From an uncultured Erysipelotrichaceae bacterium (GTDB taxonomy: Bacteria > Bacillota_I > Bacilli_A > Erysipelotrichales > Erysipelotrichaceae), in contig CACWLH010000001.1 in the NCBI GenBank assembly GCA_902761625.1, positions 56,212 through 120,211 on the forward strand: a DNA stretch of 64,000 bases. The letters run 5' to 3'. Numbering within the stretch: position 1 is the stretch's first letter; each line of letters begins with the position of its first letter. A program made the translations under genes and the position numbers. Shown piece after piece: positions 16,487 to 25,771 of the stretch. The notes beneath the pieces are model-generated. The model did no database searches. It was not told where the DNA came from and was given only the letters and a program-made list of their open reading frames with translations.

Positions 16487-18046
16487 ATGCGAAACTGGCG
16501 TTCCTATTATGAAATACTGAAATTTCCGCTGGAGGTGATTTTTGCGGCTGTTTTCATCAGCGGCCTGGGAAATCTTCTGACCAATCCGGCGCTCGGTATT
16601 TCCGCTTATATCACAAATGATTATGTCAGGGCGGTTGCCGAGCTGCTGCTGCAGGCAGGCCGTTTCATTATTGTCTATTTCCCGTTCATATTCATGATCC
16701 GTCTTGTCACAAGAAGATCGGGAAGCGGCACCACGATCATTTCGGCGATTGCCGGTTATGCCATCTTCCTGTATGCGACCATCTTCTTTACAACTTCGGA
16801 GCTGCCCGTGACCGCTTATTCAAGCGTGCTCGGCATCAGTGTTTCACACTCTTCCATCGCTTTGTTCAACAAGGCGGTTCATTATCCGCTGCAGACCGGT
16901 ATCATCGGCGCTATCATCGTGGCATCCATCACCAACTGGTCATACAACCGCTCGCGCAAACGCAACGAGGACGGTATCTTCGGGTTTGTCTCCAAAGAGT
17001 TATCAGTGGCAATCAGAACACTGTTCTTCTGCGGACTGGCCGGAATTGCGATCAGCTATGTCTGGCCCTTCGCGGTGAATTTCATGCAGAGAATCATCCG
17101 CTTCATCACCGTTGACACCTCCAACCCGGTCAATCTGGGTTTATATGGAATCATGAACAGATTCCTGGGTGTGATGAATCTTGGCACATGGATCCGCGCG
17201 CCGTTCTGGTTTGCGAACAACGGCGGCTCATGGGTCAATATGGCCGGTGTTTCGATCGCCGGCGATGTGAACATCTGGACCGCCCAATTGCAGGCCAATG
17301 CGCTGGTCGGAATGGCAGGACGCTTCTTCACACCATATTACATTCTGAACATATTCGCGGTGCCGGGCATGATCTGGGCCATGTTCTCGATGCAGACGGA
17401 TGCCATTCAGCGCAGAAAGCGCAGAATCTTCTGCCTGATCGCGACTGCGGCAAGTCTGTTCAGCGGTATTCTGCTTCCGCTGGAACTGATGATTGCGATT
17501 CTGTGTCCGCTGCTGTTTGTGTTCCATCTGGGCTATACAGGTCTGCTCTATGCGGTCTGCCAGAGTCTTCATATCTATCTCGGCTACAGCAATACCGATA
17601 CCGCGGTCATGAGCGCATTCCCGGGAAGCCTTCCGGAATTCCTGAATTATTTGCAGTATCCTTCGCTTTCCAAAACGCTCATGTACATCGCGGCGATCGG
17701 TGCTGTGTCCATGGTGATCTATTTCTTTGTGACCAGGCTTTACTTCAAACGCATGGCTGTGGATCTGTTTGATTCCGGCAACAAGGAACGCCTGATCAGA
17801 GGCACCATCAAGGCGGTCGGCGGCATCGAGAATATCAAGATGACCCAGTCGGGCATCGCCTCCATGACCATCGGCGTCTATGATCCCAACAAGGTTGACA
17901 TGAACCGCATGAAGAAACTCGGCACGTACAGGATTTATGAATCCAGAGCCGGCTATGTGATCTGCTTCGGAGCAGGCAGCACGATGATCCGCCGCGGCAT
18001 CACGGATGCCATGCGTGAGGGCATCCGCTCCGTCAACACAAACTGA
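16487..18046 (+). CDS. PTS EIIC-EIIB-like membrane protein lacking the catalytic residues
   Basis: 519 residues. About ten membrane segments (about 15-420) resemble a glucose-superfamily PTS EIIC domain, and the C-terminal ~80 residues (about 435-519) resemble EIIB. Two active-site signatures are gone. The EIIC GITEP-type loop reads GILLPLEL (about 326-333), without the sugar-binding Glu. The EIIB phosphocysteine position in NIKMTQS-G-IAS is Gly456, and the following T-R pair is also changed. It therefore cannot work as a normal phosphotransferase. It may be a facilitator, sensor or scaffold. GAGG lies 6 nt before the ATG. The pairing with nadK has no obvious metabolic reading. Confidence 0.8.
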   Translation: MRNWRSYYEILKFPLEVIFAAVFISGLGNLLTNPALGISAYITNDYVRAVAELLLQAGRFIIVYFPFIFMIRLVTRRSGSGTTIISAIAGYAIFLYATIFFTTSELPVTAYSSVLGISVSHSSIALFNKAVHYPLQTGIIGAIIVASITNWSYNRSRKRNEDGIFGFVSKELSVAIRTLFFCGLAGIAISYVWPFAVNFMQRIIRFITVDTSNPVNLGLYGIMNRFLGVMNLGTWIRAPFWFANNGGSWVNMAGVSIAGDVNIWTAQLQANALVGMAGRFFTPYYILNIFAVPGMIWAMFSMQTDAIQRRKRRIFCLIATAASLFSGILLPLELMIAILCPLLFVFHLGYTGLLYAVCQSLHIYLGYSNTDTAVMSAFPGSLPEFLNYLQYPSLSKTLMYIAAIGAVSMVIYFFVTRLYFKRMAVDLFDSGNKERLIRGTIKAVGGIENIKMTQSGIASMTIGVYDPNKVDMNRMKKLGTYRIYESRAGYVICFGAGSTMIRRGITDAMREGIRSVNTN

Positions 18047-18070
18047 TCAGGCACAATTAAATATCCATAT

Positions 18071-18093
18071 TAAAACCGGCATTGCCGGTTTTA
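18071..18093. terminator. Bidirectional terminator between the PTS-like gene and the lipoprotein gene
   Basis: AAAACCGGC / GCCGGTTTT with loop ATT, flanked by T runs on both strands. It serves the two convergent genes. Confidence 0.85.
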
Positions 18094-18149
18094 ATATGCT
18101 GAAAGCCGGGAATTGCAGCTGCAGTCATATGACAGCAGCGTACAAACTG

Positions 18150-18863
18150 TCACTGTTTCCCGGCAGCTTCCAGAATCTGTTCTTTCAATTCATCATATTG
18201 TATCGTGCGCGGAGCGAATTTCTTTTCCGGATCAGTCAGTGAGTTGTTGTTGACATTCGGCCAGACCAGGAGCCCCTCATTCATTTCTCTGTATTCCCCC
18301 TGCCAGGCACCTGCGACATAGTATATATCTTCCGTACTCGAAAGACGCTTCTTCACGAAATACACAGCTTTGTCACCGATTTCGGGATAATAATAGCCTT
18401 CGGGAACTTCAGCAAAATACTTCGTCCCGAGTTCCTCATCTGAGAGTTTGCCGAACCAGCCCTCCCGGAAACCGGATCGCTCCATTTCTGTTTCAAATGC
18501 ATCGAGGAAGTCTTTGATCAGTACATAGCCGCCAAGTTCATCCACAGTTATTTCTGAATCAGGTTCAAGATCTCCGTACAGCGTTTCTATGATATGGAGT
18601 GTTTCAATCGTGTGAACGAATCCGGATCCTTTCTCGGGAACCATCTCAAAATCAGCAACTTCGGCATAAATGATCGCATCGCTCGATCTTACCCGGTCTT
18701 CCACAGAGTTGAATACTTCGATCAGTTCGCCAGATCCGGTTCCGCTCATAAATATATCCTCCGGTGCAGGTGTTTTCTTGCTGTTCTGTGCATTCTGAGA
18801 TGTACATCCGGCAAACAGAATCATGGAAGCGCAGATAACACATAATAATTTATTGTTACTCAT
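18150..18863 (-). CDS. Lipoprotein of unknown function
   Basis: 237 residues. A lipoprotein signal peptide ends in the lipobox LFAGC (Cys near residue 20), so the mature protein should be lipid-anchored on the outer surface. The remainder is acidic and contains no domain I recognise; Tyr/Gly/Glu-rich stretches (about 135-210) suggest a small beta-rich domain. GGAGGA is 7 nt before the ATG. It stands alone between a convergent and a divergent neighbour. Its lipobox implies a working Lgt somewhere in the genome, which matters because the Lgt-like protein at 25772 looks inactive. Confidence 0.82.
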   Translation of the reverse strand: MSNNKLLCVICASMILFAGCTSQNAQNSKKTPAPEDIFMSGTGSGELIEVFNSVEDRVRSSDAIIYAEVADFEMVPEKGSGFVHTIETLHIIETLYGDLEPDSEITVDELGGYVLIKDFLDAFETEMERSGFREGWFGKLSDEELGTKYFAEVPEGYYYPEIGDKAVYFVKKRLSSTEDIYYVAGAWQGEYREMNEGLLVWPNVNNNSLTDPEKKFAPRTIQYDELKEQILEAAGKQ

Positions 18864-18957
18864 GATAGATTCCTCCGATCAGTAAAGATGGTTGATCTTC
18901 ACCTCCTTATAAACAGTAAAAACACACATAAAGAGTATTGAAACGATTGTGGAGAAT

Positions 18958-18979
18958 GCCGGTAAATGACAAAACCGGC
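18958..18979. other. Small hairpin in the 18864-19160 intergenic gap
   Basis: GCCGGT / ACCGGC with a 10-nt loop, followed by a TTTATT-rich stretch. An isolated AAGGAGGTG on the minus strand (near 18900-18908) has no useful reading frame. Apart from these and the mutS promoter the 297-nt gap shows nothing. Confidence 0.3.
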
Positions 18980-19107
18980 TTTATTGATATATTTATTCTA
19001 CCATCAGAAAAAAAACATCAATTGACTGATGGTATTGTTGTGCAGGGCAATGTGCTTTTCCGGATCTGAAATCACAGTGCAATGCCGCATCCGACGGCTG
19101 ATTCTCT

Positions 19108-19137
19108 TCAGATGGGAATTGCGGATTATGGTATAAT
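19108..19137 (+). promoter_or_regulatory. Promoter of mutS
   Basis: TGGTATAAT (19129-19137) is a perfect extended -10. A TTCAGA box is 18 nt upstream. The start codon is at 19161. Confidence 0.65.
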
Positions 19138-19160
19138 ATACGGGCTTTTCGAGGGATATT

Positions 19161-21686
19161 ATGGCTGAAAAATACTCACCGATGATCGAGCATTATCTGA
19201 AAATACATGAACAGTACCCGGACGTGCTGCTTTTTTACCGGGTCGGGGATTTCTATGAGATGTTCTTTGAAGACGCCAAAACAGCGAGCAGGGAACTCGA
19301 TCTGATCCTGACCGGCAAGGCGGGAGGCGTGGCGGAACGGATTCCGATGTGCGGAGTTCCTCATCACGCAGTCACTTCCTATGTGCAGAGACTGGTCCAG
19401 AGAGGATACAAGATCGCGATCTGCGAGCAGCTTTCCGATCCGAAGGAATCCACCGGACTGGTGGACAGGGACGTGGTCAGAGTGATCACCCCCGGCACCG
19501 TCATGGATGAAATCTCCGATGAGAAGAGTTCGGTATATCTGGCTGCCGCGACGGACTATGGCTATGGCTATTCCCTGGCCATCACGGAAATGAGCACCGG
19601 TGAAAACTATATTGAGGACATTGCCCACAAAGACAGCACCTTTGTGCAGACCATTCTGCGTTCCAATGTGCGCGAGGTTGTACTGCCGAGGGATTTCCGT
19701 GAGAAGATCATCCGCATGTTAAGGGAGTACCAGGTTGTCATCTCCTATTGCGATGAGACCTCCATCCGCCAGGATTACATTCCTTTGACCGACGGAATCA
19801 TCCGCGATTATGATCTGCAGTCCTACGGCCGCATGCTCAATTATCTGGAAGTCACCCAGAAGCACCTGCTGGCCCATCTGCAGCCCGCCAGAATTGAGAA
19901 GGAAGAGGAAATCCTCTACATGGATTATTCGACCAGAATCAATCTGGAACTGATCACGCCGCTTCATGACACCGGCAAGGCAGTCACATTATGGACATTC
20001 CTTGACCGCTGCCGTTCGGCCATGGGCTCCAGAGAACTCAGACGCTGGATTGAAAAACCGCTTGTTTCCCGGGAAATGATTGAGAAGCGTCTGGAACGGA
20101 CCGAATGGCTGATGAAGCACTTCATGCAGAGACAGCAGATGCGCGATGCGATGGGAGAGATCTATGATCTTCAGAGACTGATCGCACGATGCGCCATGAA
20201 TACCGCCAACGCGGTGGACTGTCAGCGTTTAAGCAAAACCCTCGCCCAGGCGCCGGCCATCCTTTCAGCGGTGGATTGCGATGAATTCAGAGAATTCTCA
20301 TCCGCGGATCCGCTCAGTTCGTTATACGAAAAGCTCAAGGATGCTTTTGTGGAGAATCCACCGGTGTTAAGCAGCGATGGCGGAATGTTCCGCGACGGAT
20401 ATAACAAGGAACTCGATGAGGCCAGAGAGATCCAGCGCAACGGAAGGGCATTCATCGCCTCGCTGGAAGCGAAGGAACGTGAGCGCACCGGCATCAAAAC
20501 ACTCAAGATCGGATACAACAAGGTATTCGGATATTATATTGAAATCACCAAGTCCAATATTCCGCTGGTGAAAGAGGAATGGGGCTATGTCAGAAAGCAG
20601 ACATTGACCAATGCCGAACGTTTCATTTCTTCCGAACTGAAAGAAAAGGAAGATGCCATTCTTCATGCCCAGGAGAATGCGATCCGCATTGAGAAGCAGC
20701 TGTTTGCGGAAATGCTTGATGAGATCCGCACCTATCTGCCCAGACTGCAGAGATTATCCAGAATTCTTGCCGAGATTGACTGCTATGGCGCATTGGCGGA
20801 AGTTTCTTCGGCAAACCGCTATGTGCGTCCGCAGTTTACGGATGATGAACTGGAGATTGTGCAGGGCAGACATCCGATCCTGGATGAATTGATGAAGGAT
20901 CCCCGCTATGTGTCCAATTCGCTCAAAATGAATCATGAAAAGGATATCCTTCTGATCACCGGTCCCAACATGGGCGGTAAATCCACCTATATGCGCCAGA
21001 CCGCACTGATCGTGATCATGGCCCAGATCGGCTGCTTTGTGCCGGCGAAAACATGCCGGATGCCGGTCTTCGACAAGATCTTCACGAGAATCGGCGCCAG
21101 CGATGACATTCTTTCCGGCCAGTCGACTTTCATGGTGGAAATGAATGAGGCGAACCGCGCACTTCAGGAAGCCACTGAGAACTCCCTGATTCTCTTTGAC
21201 GAAATCGGCAGAGGAACCAGCACATACGACGGCATGGCGCTTGCCCAGGCGATGATCGAATACATCGCCGCATGTGTGCATGCGAAAACCATGTTCTCCA
21301 CCCACTACCATGAACTGACCTCACTGGCCGATTCAATCGGCACCGTGAGAAATGTGCATGTGGCGGTCAAGGAGGAGAATGATAAAGTCACCTTCCTGTA
21401 CAAGATCAAGGAAGGACCGGCCGGTCATTCCTACGGCATCAACGTGGCCAGACTTGCAGGTCTGCCCGATTCCGTGCTTGAAAGGGCAAAGGGACTTCAG
21501 AAGGAACTTGAATCCAAACGGCGGGTGGTTCAGCAGAGCTATCAGCTGATTGAAATGAAAAAAGAAGACAAGACCGCCGATGAGATCCGTGAAAAACTCA
21601 AAGCGGTGAATCCGGATGACATGTCTCCGCGCGAGGCGTGGGCAATGCTGTGCGATCTTTCCGATCTTGTCAAAAAGGATTCGTGA
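19161..21686 (+). CDS. mutS: DNA mismatch repair protein MutS
   Basis: 841 residues. It recognises base mismatches and recruits MutL. The Phe-x-Glu mismatch wedge is present as GDFYEMF (about 31-37). The connector and lever domains follow, and the C-terminal ABC ATPase has Walker A GPNMGGKST (about 601-609), signature region SGQSTFMVEM, and Walker B LILFDEIGRGTS. The C-terminal short helices (about 790-841) fit the dimerisation end. mutL is not adjacent in this window, unlike the common mutS-mutL arrangement. The gene has its own promoter. No clear terminator follows, but a new promoter for uvrA does. Confidence 0.97.
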   Translation: MAEKYSPMIEHYLKIHEQYPDVLLFYRVGDFYEMFFEDAKTASRELDLILTGKAGGVAERIPMCGVPHHAVTSYVQRLVQRGYKIAICEQLSDPKESTGLVDRDVVRVITPGTVMDEISDEKSSVYLAAATDYGYGYSLAITEMSTGENYIEDIAHKDSTFVQTILRSNVREVVLPRDFREKIIRMLREYQVVISYCDETSIRQDYIPLTDGIIRDYDLQSYGRMLNYLEVTQKHLLAHLQPARIEKEEEILYMDYSTRINLELITPLHDTGKAVTLWTFLDRCRSAMGSRELRRWIEKPLVSREMIEKRLERTEWLMKHFMQRQQMRDAMGEIYDLQRLIARCAMNTANAVDCQRLSKTLAQAPAILSAVDCDEFREFSSADPLSSLYEKLKDAFVENPPVLSSDGGMFRDGYNKELDEAREIQRNGRAFIASLEAKERERTGIKTLKIGYNKVFGYYIEITKSNIPLVKEEWGYVRKQTLTNAERFISSELKEKEDAILHAQENAIRIEKQLFAEMLDEIRTYLPRLQRLSRILAEIDCYGALAEVSSANRYVRPQFTDDELEIVQGRHPILDELMKDPRYVSNSLKMNHEKDILLITGPNMGGKSTYMRQTALIVIMAQIGCFVPAKTCRMPVFDKIFTRIGASDDILSGQSTFMVEMNEANRALQEATENSLILFDEIGRGTSTYDGMALAQAMIEYIAACVHAKTMFSTHYHELTSLADSIGTVRNVHVAVKEENDKVTFLYKIKEGPAGHSYGINVARLAGLPDSVLERAKGLQKELESKRRVVQQSYQLIEMKKEDKTADEIREKLKAVNPDDMSPREAWAMLCDLSDLVKKDS

Positions 21687-21729
21687 AACATCAGATCAAA
21701 AAAATTCAAATATATGTAGCTCTATGCGC

Positions 21730-21757
21730 TTGTGTGCGCAACGGCTTATGCTATAAT
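21730..21757 (+). promoter_or_regulatory. Promoter of uvrA
   Basis: TTGTGT (21730-21735), 16 nt, then TATAAT (21752-21757) preceded by TGC, so both a -35 and an extended -10 are present. No LexA-type GAACnnnnGTTC box is visible beside it. Confidence 0.7.
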
Positions 21758-21770
21758 ATCGAAACAATCA

Positions 21771-21804
21771 TAAGGAATATCGTTTGAGAGAGTGATATTC
21801 CTTA
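21771..21804. repeat. 11-bp inverted repeat in the uvrA leader
   Basis: Arms TAAGGAATATC (21771-21781) and GATATTCCTTA (21794-21804) are perfect complements around a 12-nt spacer. It lies in the transcribed leader between the promoter and the AAGGAGG ribosome site. It may be an operator or an RNA hairpin; there is no T run directly after it, so it is not a standard terminator. Confidence 0.6.
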
Positions 21805-21828
21805 TCTGTTTAAAAGGAGGCTCTTGAT

Positions 21829-24684
21829 ATGGAACCGGATAAACTGATCATCCGGGGAGCGAAGGAAAACAACCTGAAAAACATCTCCCTTGATATCCCG
21901 AAAAACAAGCTGGTTGTCATGACCGGTCTGTCCGGCAGCGGCAAGACGTCGCTCGCCTTTGATACGATTTACGCGGAGGGACAGCGCCGCTATGTGGAAT
22001 CTCTTTCCGCATATGCCAGACAGTTCCTCGGCGGTGTGGAAAAACCGGATGTGGAACTGATTGAAGGTCTTTCCCCGGCAATTTCAATCGATCAGAAAAC
22101 AACTTCAAACAACCCGAGATCAACCGTCGGCACGGTTACGGAAATCTATGACTATCTGCGTCTGCTTTATGCCAGAACCGGAACACCCTATTGTCCCAAT
22201 CACAACATTCCGATCACCGGTCAGACCATCAAGGAGATGACCGATACGGTTATGGCACTGGATGACAGGACAAGGCTGACCATCATGGCGCCGCTGGTTT
22301 CAAACAAAAAGGGCACCTTCAAGGACACCTTTGCGAAACTGCTCAAGGACGGCTATATCCGTGTGCGTGTGGACGGGGAAATCCGCATGCTTGAGGATGA
22401 GATCGAACTGGACAAGAACAAACGTCATGATGTGGATGTCATCATTGACCGCATTGTGAAAACCGAAGACAGCCGCTCACGTGTCAATGACTCGATTGAG
22501 ACCGCGCTCAATCTGGCCGATGGCAAGGCATTGGTTCTGGCCGGAGATCAGGAGCTTTCCTTCTCCAGTCATTTCGCCTGCCGCATCTGCGGATTCAGCG
22601 TGCCTTCCCTGGAGCCCAGACTGTTCTCATTCAACGCTCCGCTTGGCGCATGCGACATGTGCCATGGCTTGGGCATCACGGAAGAGGTGGATGTGGACAA
22701 TCTGATTCCCGACCGTTCCAAATCCATCCGTGAAGGCGCGATCCGCTATTACAAGAACATCGTTGATACAGACAACATCGAGTGGCAGACCTTTGCCATT
22801 CTGTTAAAGGAATACAAGATCTCCGAAGATACACCGATCAAAGACCTGACAAAGAAACAGCTCAATGCCATCCTCTATGGCAGCGATCATCCGATCAAGT
22901 ATTCGATCACATCATCCGGCGGCAACCAGTACACCCGCAACGATTATATTGAAGGCGTCAAAAGTCTGATCGAAAGACGCTATGTCGAAACATCCTCCGC
23001 GATGTCCAAGGACTGGTACCATTCCTTCATGATTGAATCGGAATGCCCCAAGTGCCAGGGAAAGAGACTGAATGAGAAGGTTCTCTCCGTCAGAGTCGGC
23101 GATTCCAATATCAACGATTTCACCAGAAGAAGCGTGGTCAACGCGCTGGACTGGGTGAATGCGCTAAAGCTGGATACGGAAAAAACCAAGATCGCCGATA
23201 TGGTGCTCAAGGAAATCCGCAGCCGTCTGCAGTTCCTCAAGGATGTCGGTCTGGAATATCTCACCCTGGACCGTCTGGCCGGAACTCTCTCCGGCGGTGA
23301 GGCGCAGCGCATCCGTCTGGCCACCCAGATCGGCTCACACCTTTCCGGTGTTCTCTATGTTCTGGATGAACCCAGCATCGGTCTGCACCAGCGGGACAAC
23401 TCCAAATTGATCGCAACCCTGAAAAACATGAGAGACCTCGGCAATTCACTGATCGTCGTCGAACATGATGAGGAAACCATGATGAGTTCGGACTGGATCG
23501 TCGATATCGGTCCGGGAGCTGGCGTGCATGGCGGCGAGGTGATCGCCAACGGCACTCCCGAAGAAGTCATGGCCAATGAGAAATCCATCACCGGTCAGTA
23601 TCTGAGCGGCAGAAAGATTATCGAAACACCGAAGACACGCCGCAAGGGCAACGGTCTGAGTGTTGAAATCAGAGGGGCGACGGAACACAACCTGAAAAAC
23701 ATCAATGTCAAATTCCCGCTGGGCAAGCTGATTCTTGTCACCGGTGTCTCAGGCTCAGGCAAGAGCACCCTGGTCAATGAGGTTTTCATGAAGTCCGTAT
23801 TGCAGAGTCTGGGCAGACAGAAAATCAGACCGGGCAAATGCAAGTCGGTAAAAGGTCTGGAAAACATCGACAAGTGTGTTCAGATTGACCAGGATCCGAT
23901 CGGACGCACCCCGCGCTCCAACCCGGCAACCTATACCGGCGTCTTCGATGATATCCGCGATGTGTTTGCCAAAACACCGGAAGCCCGCATGCGCGGCTAT
24001 GACAAGGGAAGATTCTCCTTCAATGTCAAAGGCGGCCGATGTGAGGCATGCTGGGGAGACGGTGTGAAAGTCATTTCCATGAACTTCCTGCCGGATGTCT
24101 ATGTGCCCTGCGAAGTATGCCACGGCAAGCGCTACAATGAGGAAACCCTGCAGTGCACCTACAAGGGAAAGAATATCTATGACGTGCTGGAGATGCCGGT
24201 CGAGGAGGCGCTTGTCTTCTTTGCCAACCATCCGAAGATTGTCAAGAAACTGCAGACCCTCAATGATGTGGGTCTGGGCTATATCAAGCTCGGACAGTCC
24301 TCCACAACCCTTTCCGGCGGTGAGGCGCAGCGTGTCAAGCTGGCCAGCGAACTGCAGAAGAAGGCAACCGGCAAAACCCTGTATATTCTGGATGAGCCGA
24401 CCACCGGTCTGCACACCGATGATGTCAAGCGTCTGATCGCAGTCCTGCAGAGAATCGTCGACAACGGTGATACGGTCATTGTCATCGAACACAATCTCGA
24501 CGTGATCAAGAGCGCCGACTGGGTGATCGATCTCGGTCCGGAAGGCGGTGACGGCGGCGGCACCATCGTTGCCCAGGGAACCCCGGAAAAGATCGCTTCC
24601 ATCCCGGAAAGCTGGACCGGACAGTATCTGAAAAAGGCTCTTTCCTGGACGGAAGAGCACATGAATGCCGTATCAGTTGAATGA
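21829..24684 (+). CDS. uvrA: Excinuclease ABC subunit A
   Basis: 951 residues. It is the damage-sensing ATPase of nucleotide-excision repair and works with UvrB. Two ABC modules are seen: GLSGSGKTS near residues 31-39 and GVSGSGKST near 638-646. Each has its [10 protein letters not shown] signature and a D-E Walker B (VLDEPS, ILDEPT). Two zinc-binding modules with CxxC pairs (CRIC...CDMC near 250-280 and CEAC...CEVC near 740-770) are intact. AAAGGAGG precedes the ATG. uvrB and uvrC are not beside it in this window. Confidence 0.98.
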   Translation: MEPDKLIIRGAKENNLKNISLDIPKNKLVVMTGLSGSGKTSLAFDTIYAEGQRRYVESLSAYARQFLGGVEKPDVELIEGLSPAISIDQKTTSNNPRSTVGTVTEIYDYLRLLYARTGTPYCPNHNIPITGQTIKEMTDTVMALDDRTRLTIMAPLVSNKKGTFKDTFAKLLKDGYIRVRVDGEIRMLEDEIELDKNKRHDVDVIIDRIVKTEDSRSRVNDSIETALNLADGKALVLAGDQELSFSSHFACRICGFSVPSLEPRLFSFNAPLGACDMCHGLGITEEVDVDNLIPDRSKSIREGAIRYYKNIVDTDNIEWQTFAILLKEYKISEDTPIKDLTKKQLNAILYGSDHPIKYSITSSGGNQYTRNDYIEGVKSLIERRYVETSSAMSKDWYHSFMIESECPKCQGKRLNEKVLSVRVGDSNINDFTRRSVVNALDWVNALKLDTEKTKIADMVLKEIRSRLQFLKDVGLEYLTLDRLAGTLSGGEAQRIRLATQIGSHLSGVLYVLDEPSIGLHQRDNSKLIATLKNMRDLGNSLIVVEHDEETMMSSDWIVDIGPGAGVHGGEVIANGTPEEVMANEKSITGQYLSGRKIIETPKTRRKGNGLSVEIRGATEHNLKNINVKFPLGKLILVTGVSGSGKSTLVNEVFMKSVLQSLGRQKIRPGKCKSVKGLENIDKCVQIDQDPIGRTPRSNPATYTGVFDDIRDVFAKTPEARMRGYDKGRFSFNVKGGRCEACWGDGVKVISMNFLPDVYVPCEVCHGKRYNEETLQCTYKGKNIYDVLEMPVEEALVFFANHPKIVKKLQTLNDVGLGYIKLGQSSTTLSGGEAQRVKLASELQKKATGKTLYILDEPTTGLHTDDVKRLIAVLQRIVDNGDTVIVIEHNLDVIKSADWVIDLGPEGGDGGGTIVAQGTPEKIASIPESWTGQYLKKALSWTEEHMNAVSVE

Positions 24685-24697
24685 TTATTGTCATATG

Positions 24698-24726
24698 CAC
24701 CGGAGAGAAATCCCCGGTGTTTTTCT
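24698..24726 (+). terminator. Terminator of uvrA
   Basis: CACCGG / CCGGTG hairpin followed by TTTTTC. Confidence 0.75.
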
Positions 24727-24783
24727 GTGTCGTGAGGACTTAATGAAAATCTTTTTCATTCACGCGAATTCCAAAGTCACTCA

Positions 24784-24792
24784 TGGTATACT
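24784..24792 (+). promoter_or_regulatory. Extended -10 promoter of the hprK operon
   Basis: TGGTATACT at 24784-24792, about 30 nt before the hprK ATG. No convincing -35 box. Confidence 0.55.
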
Positions 24793-24821
24793 TATCGTAA
24801 CTTCACGGAGGTATTTTCATT

Positions 24822-25769
24822 ATGTCAGAAAACAAATATGACAAGAAGGTTACGATCCGCGAAATCGTCCAATTCTTCAAATTTGAACAGCTGACCGGCA
24901 ATGACGCATCACTGGACCGCTGGACAGTTGTACCTGATATTAACCGCCCCGGTTTTGAGCTGTGCGGTTTTTATAAAATGAGTGAACCCAGACGAATCGT
25001 TCTGATCGGCAACAAGGAGTCCGAGTTTATCCGGACCATGAGCGAGGAAGACCAGCGGGCAAGATTCCCGATGTTAATGGATGGTCTGACCCCAGCCATC
25101 ATCATCACAAGATCCAATCCGCTTCCGCCCATTCTGGCGGAGCTCGCACAGAAGAACAACTTCCCGATTCTGCGCACATCCATTGAAACTTACCGCACGG
25201 TAACGGATGTCATCACTTACCTGGATGAGAAACTCGCTCCCGAGGATACGATGAGCGGCGTGCTCATGAGCGTCTATGGCAAAGGTGTATTGTTAACCGG
25301 TGAAAGCGGCATGGGTAAATCCGAAACCGCGCTGGAACTGATCAAAAACGGCCAGGTCCTGATTTCCGATGACCGTGTCGATGTTCAGCATATCCACAAC
25401 AGCGTGTACGGCCATTCCCCTGAAATCACCAAAGGACTGATGGAAATCCGCGGTATCGGCATCATCGATGTGGAAAAGATGTTCGGTGCCTCGGCTTTGA
25501 TGGATTCCACCAAGATTGATCTGGTGATCCATCTGGAGCCTTATGAATACCAGACCGGCTTCAACCGCATCGGCGATGAGGCGGAACGCTTCACAAACAT
25601 TCTCAATGTGCTTGTTCCGACCATCACCCTTCCGATCAGCGCCGGCCGCAACGTGGCGGTTCTGGTTGAATCAGCCGTTACCAACTTCAGACTGCAGGGA
25701 GCGGGCTACAACAGTGCCGAAGAGCTCCGCCGCAGGTTCAGAGAATATGCGGGAAGAGAGGATAACTGA
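24822..25769 (+). CDS. hprK: HPr kinase/phosphorylase
   Basis: 315 residues. It phosphorylates and dephosphorylates Ser46 of HPr, the central switch of carbon catabolite control in Gram-positives. The Walker A loop GESGMGKSE is near residues 160-168, and the HprK signature region EIRGIGIIDVEKMFG (about 209-223) is intact. GGAGG lies 10 nt before the ATG. It heads a tight operon with the Lgt::PpaX fusion, matching the Bacillus hprK-lgt-ppaX order. PpaX in that setting removes the pyrophosphate made when HprK dephosphorylates HPr. Confidence 0.97.
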   Translation: MSENKYDKKVTIREIVQFFKFEQLTGNDASLDRWTVVPDINRPGFELCGFYKMSEPRRIVLIGNKESEFIRTMSEEDQRARFPMLMDGLTPAIIITRSNPLPPILAELAQKNNFPILRTSIETYRTVTDVITYLDEKLAPEDTMSGVLMSVYGKGVLLTGESGMGKSETALELIKNGQVLISDDRVDVQHIHNSVYGHSPEITKGLMEIRGIGIIDVEKMFGASALMDSTKIDLVIHLEPYEYQTGFNRIGDEAERFTNILNVLVPTITLPISAGRNVAVLVESAVTNFRLQGAGYNSAEELRRRFREYAGREDN

Positions 25770-25771
25770 TT

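Noticed and set aside
23755..24660. A 301-codon minus-strand frame opposite the end of uvrA
   Set aside because: Antisense to conserved UvrA zinc and ABC motifs; shadow frame.
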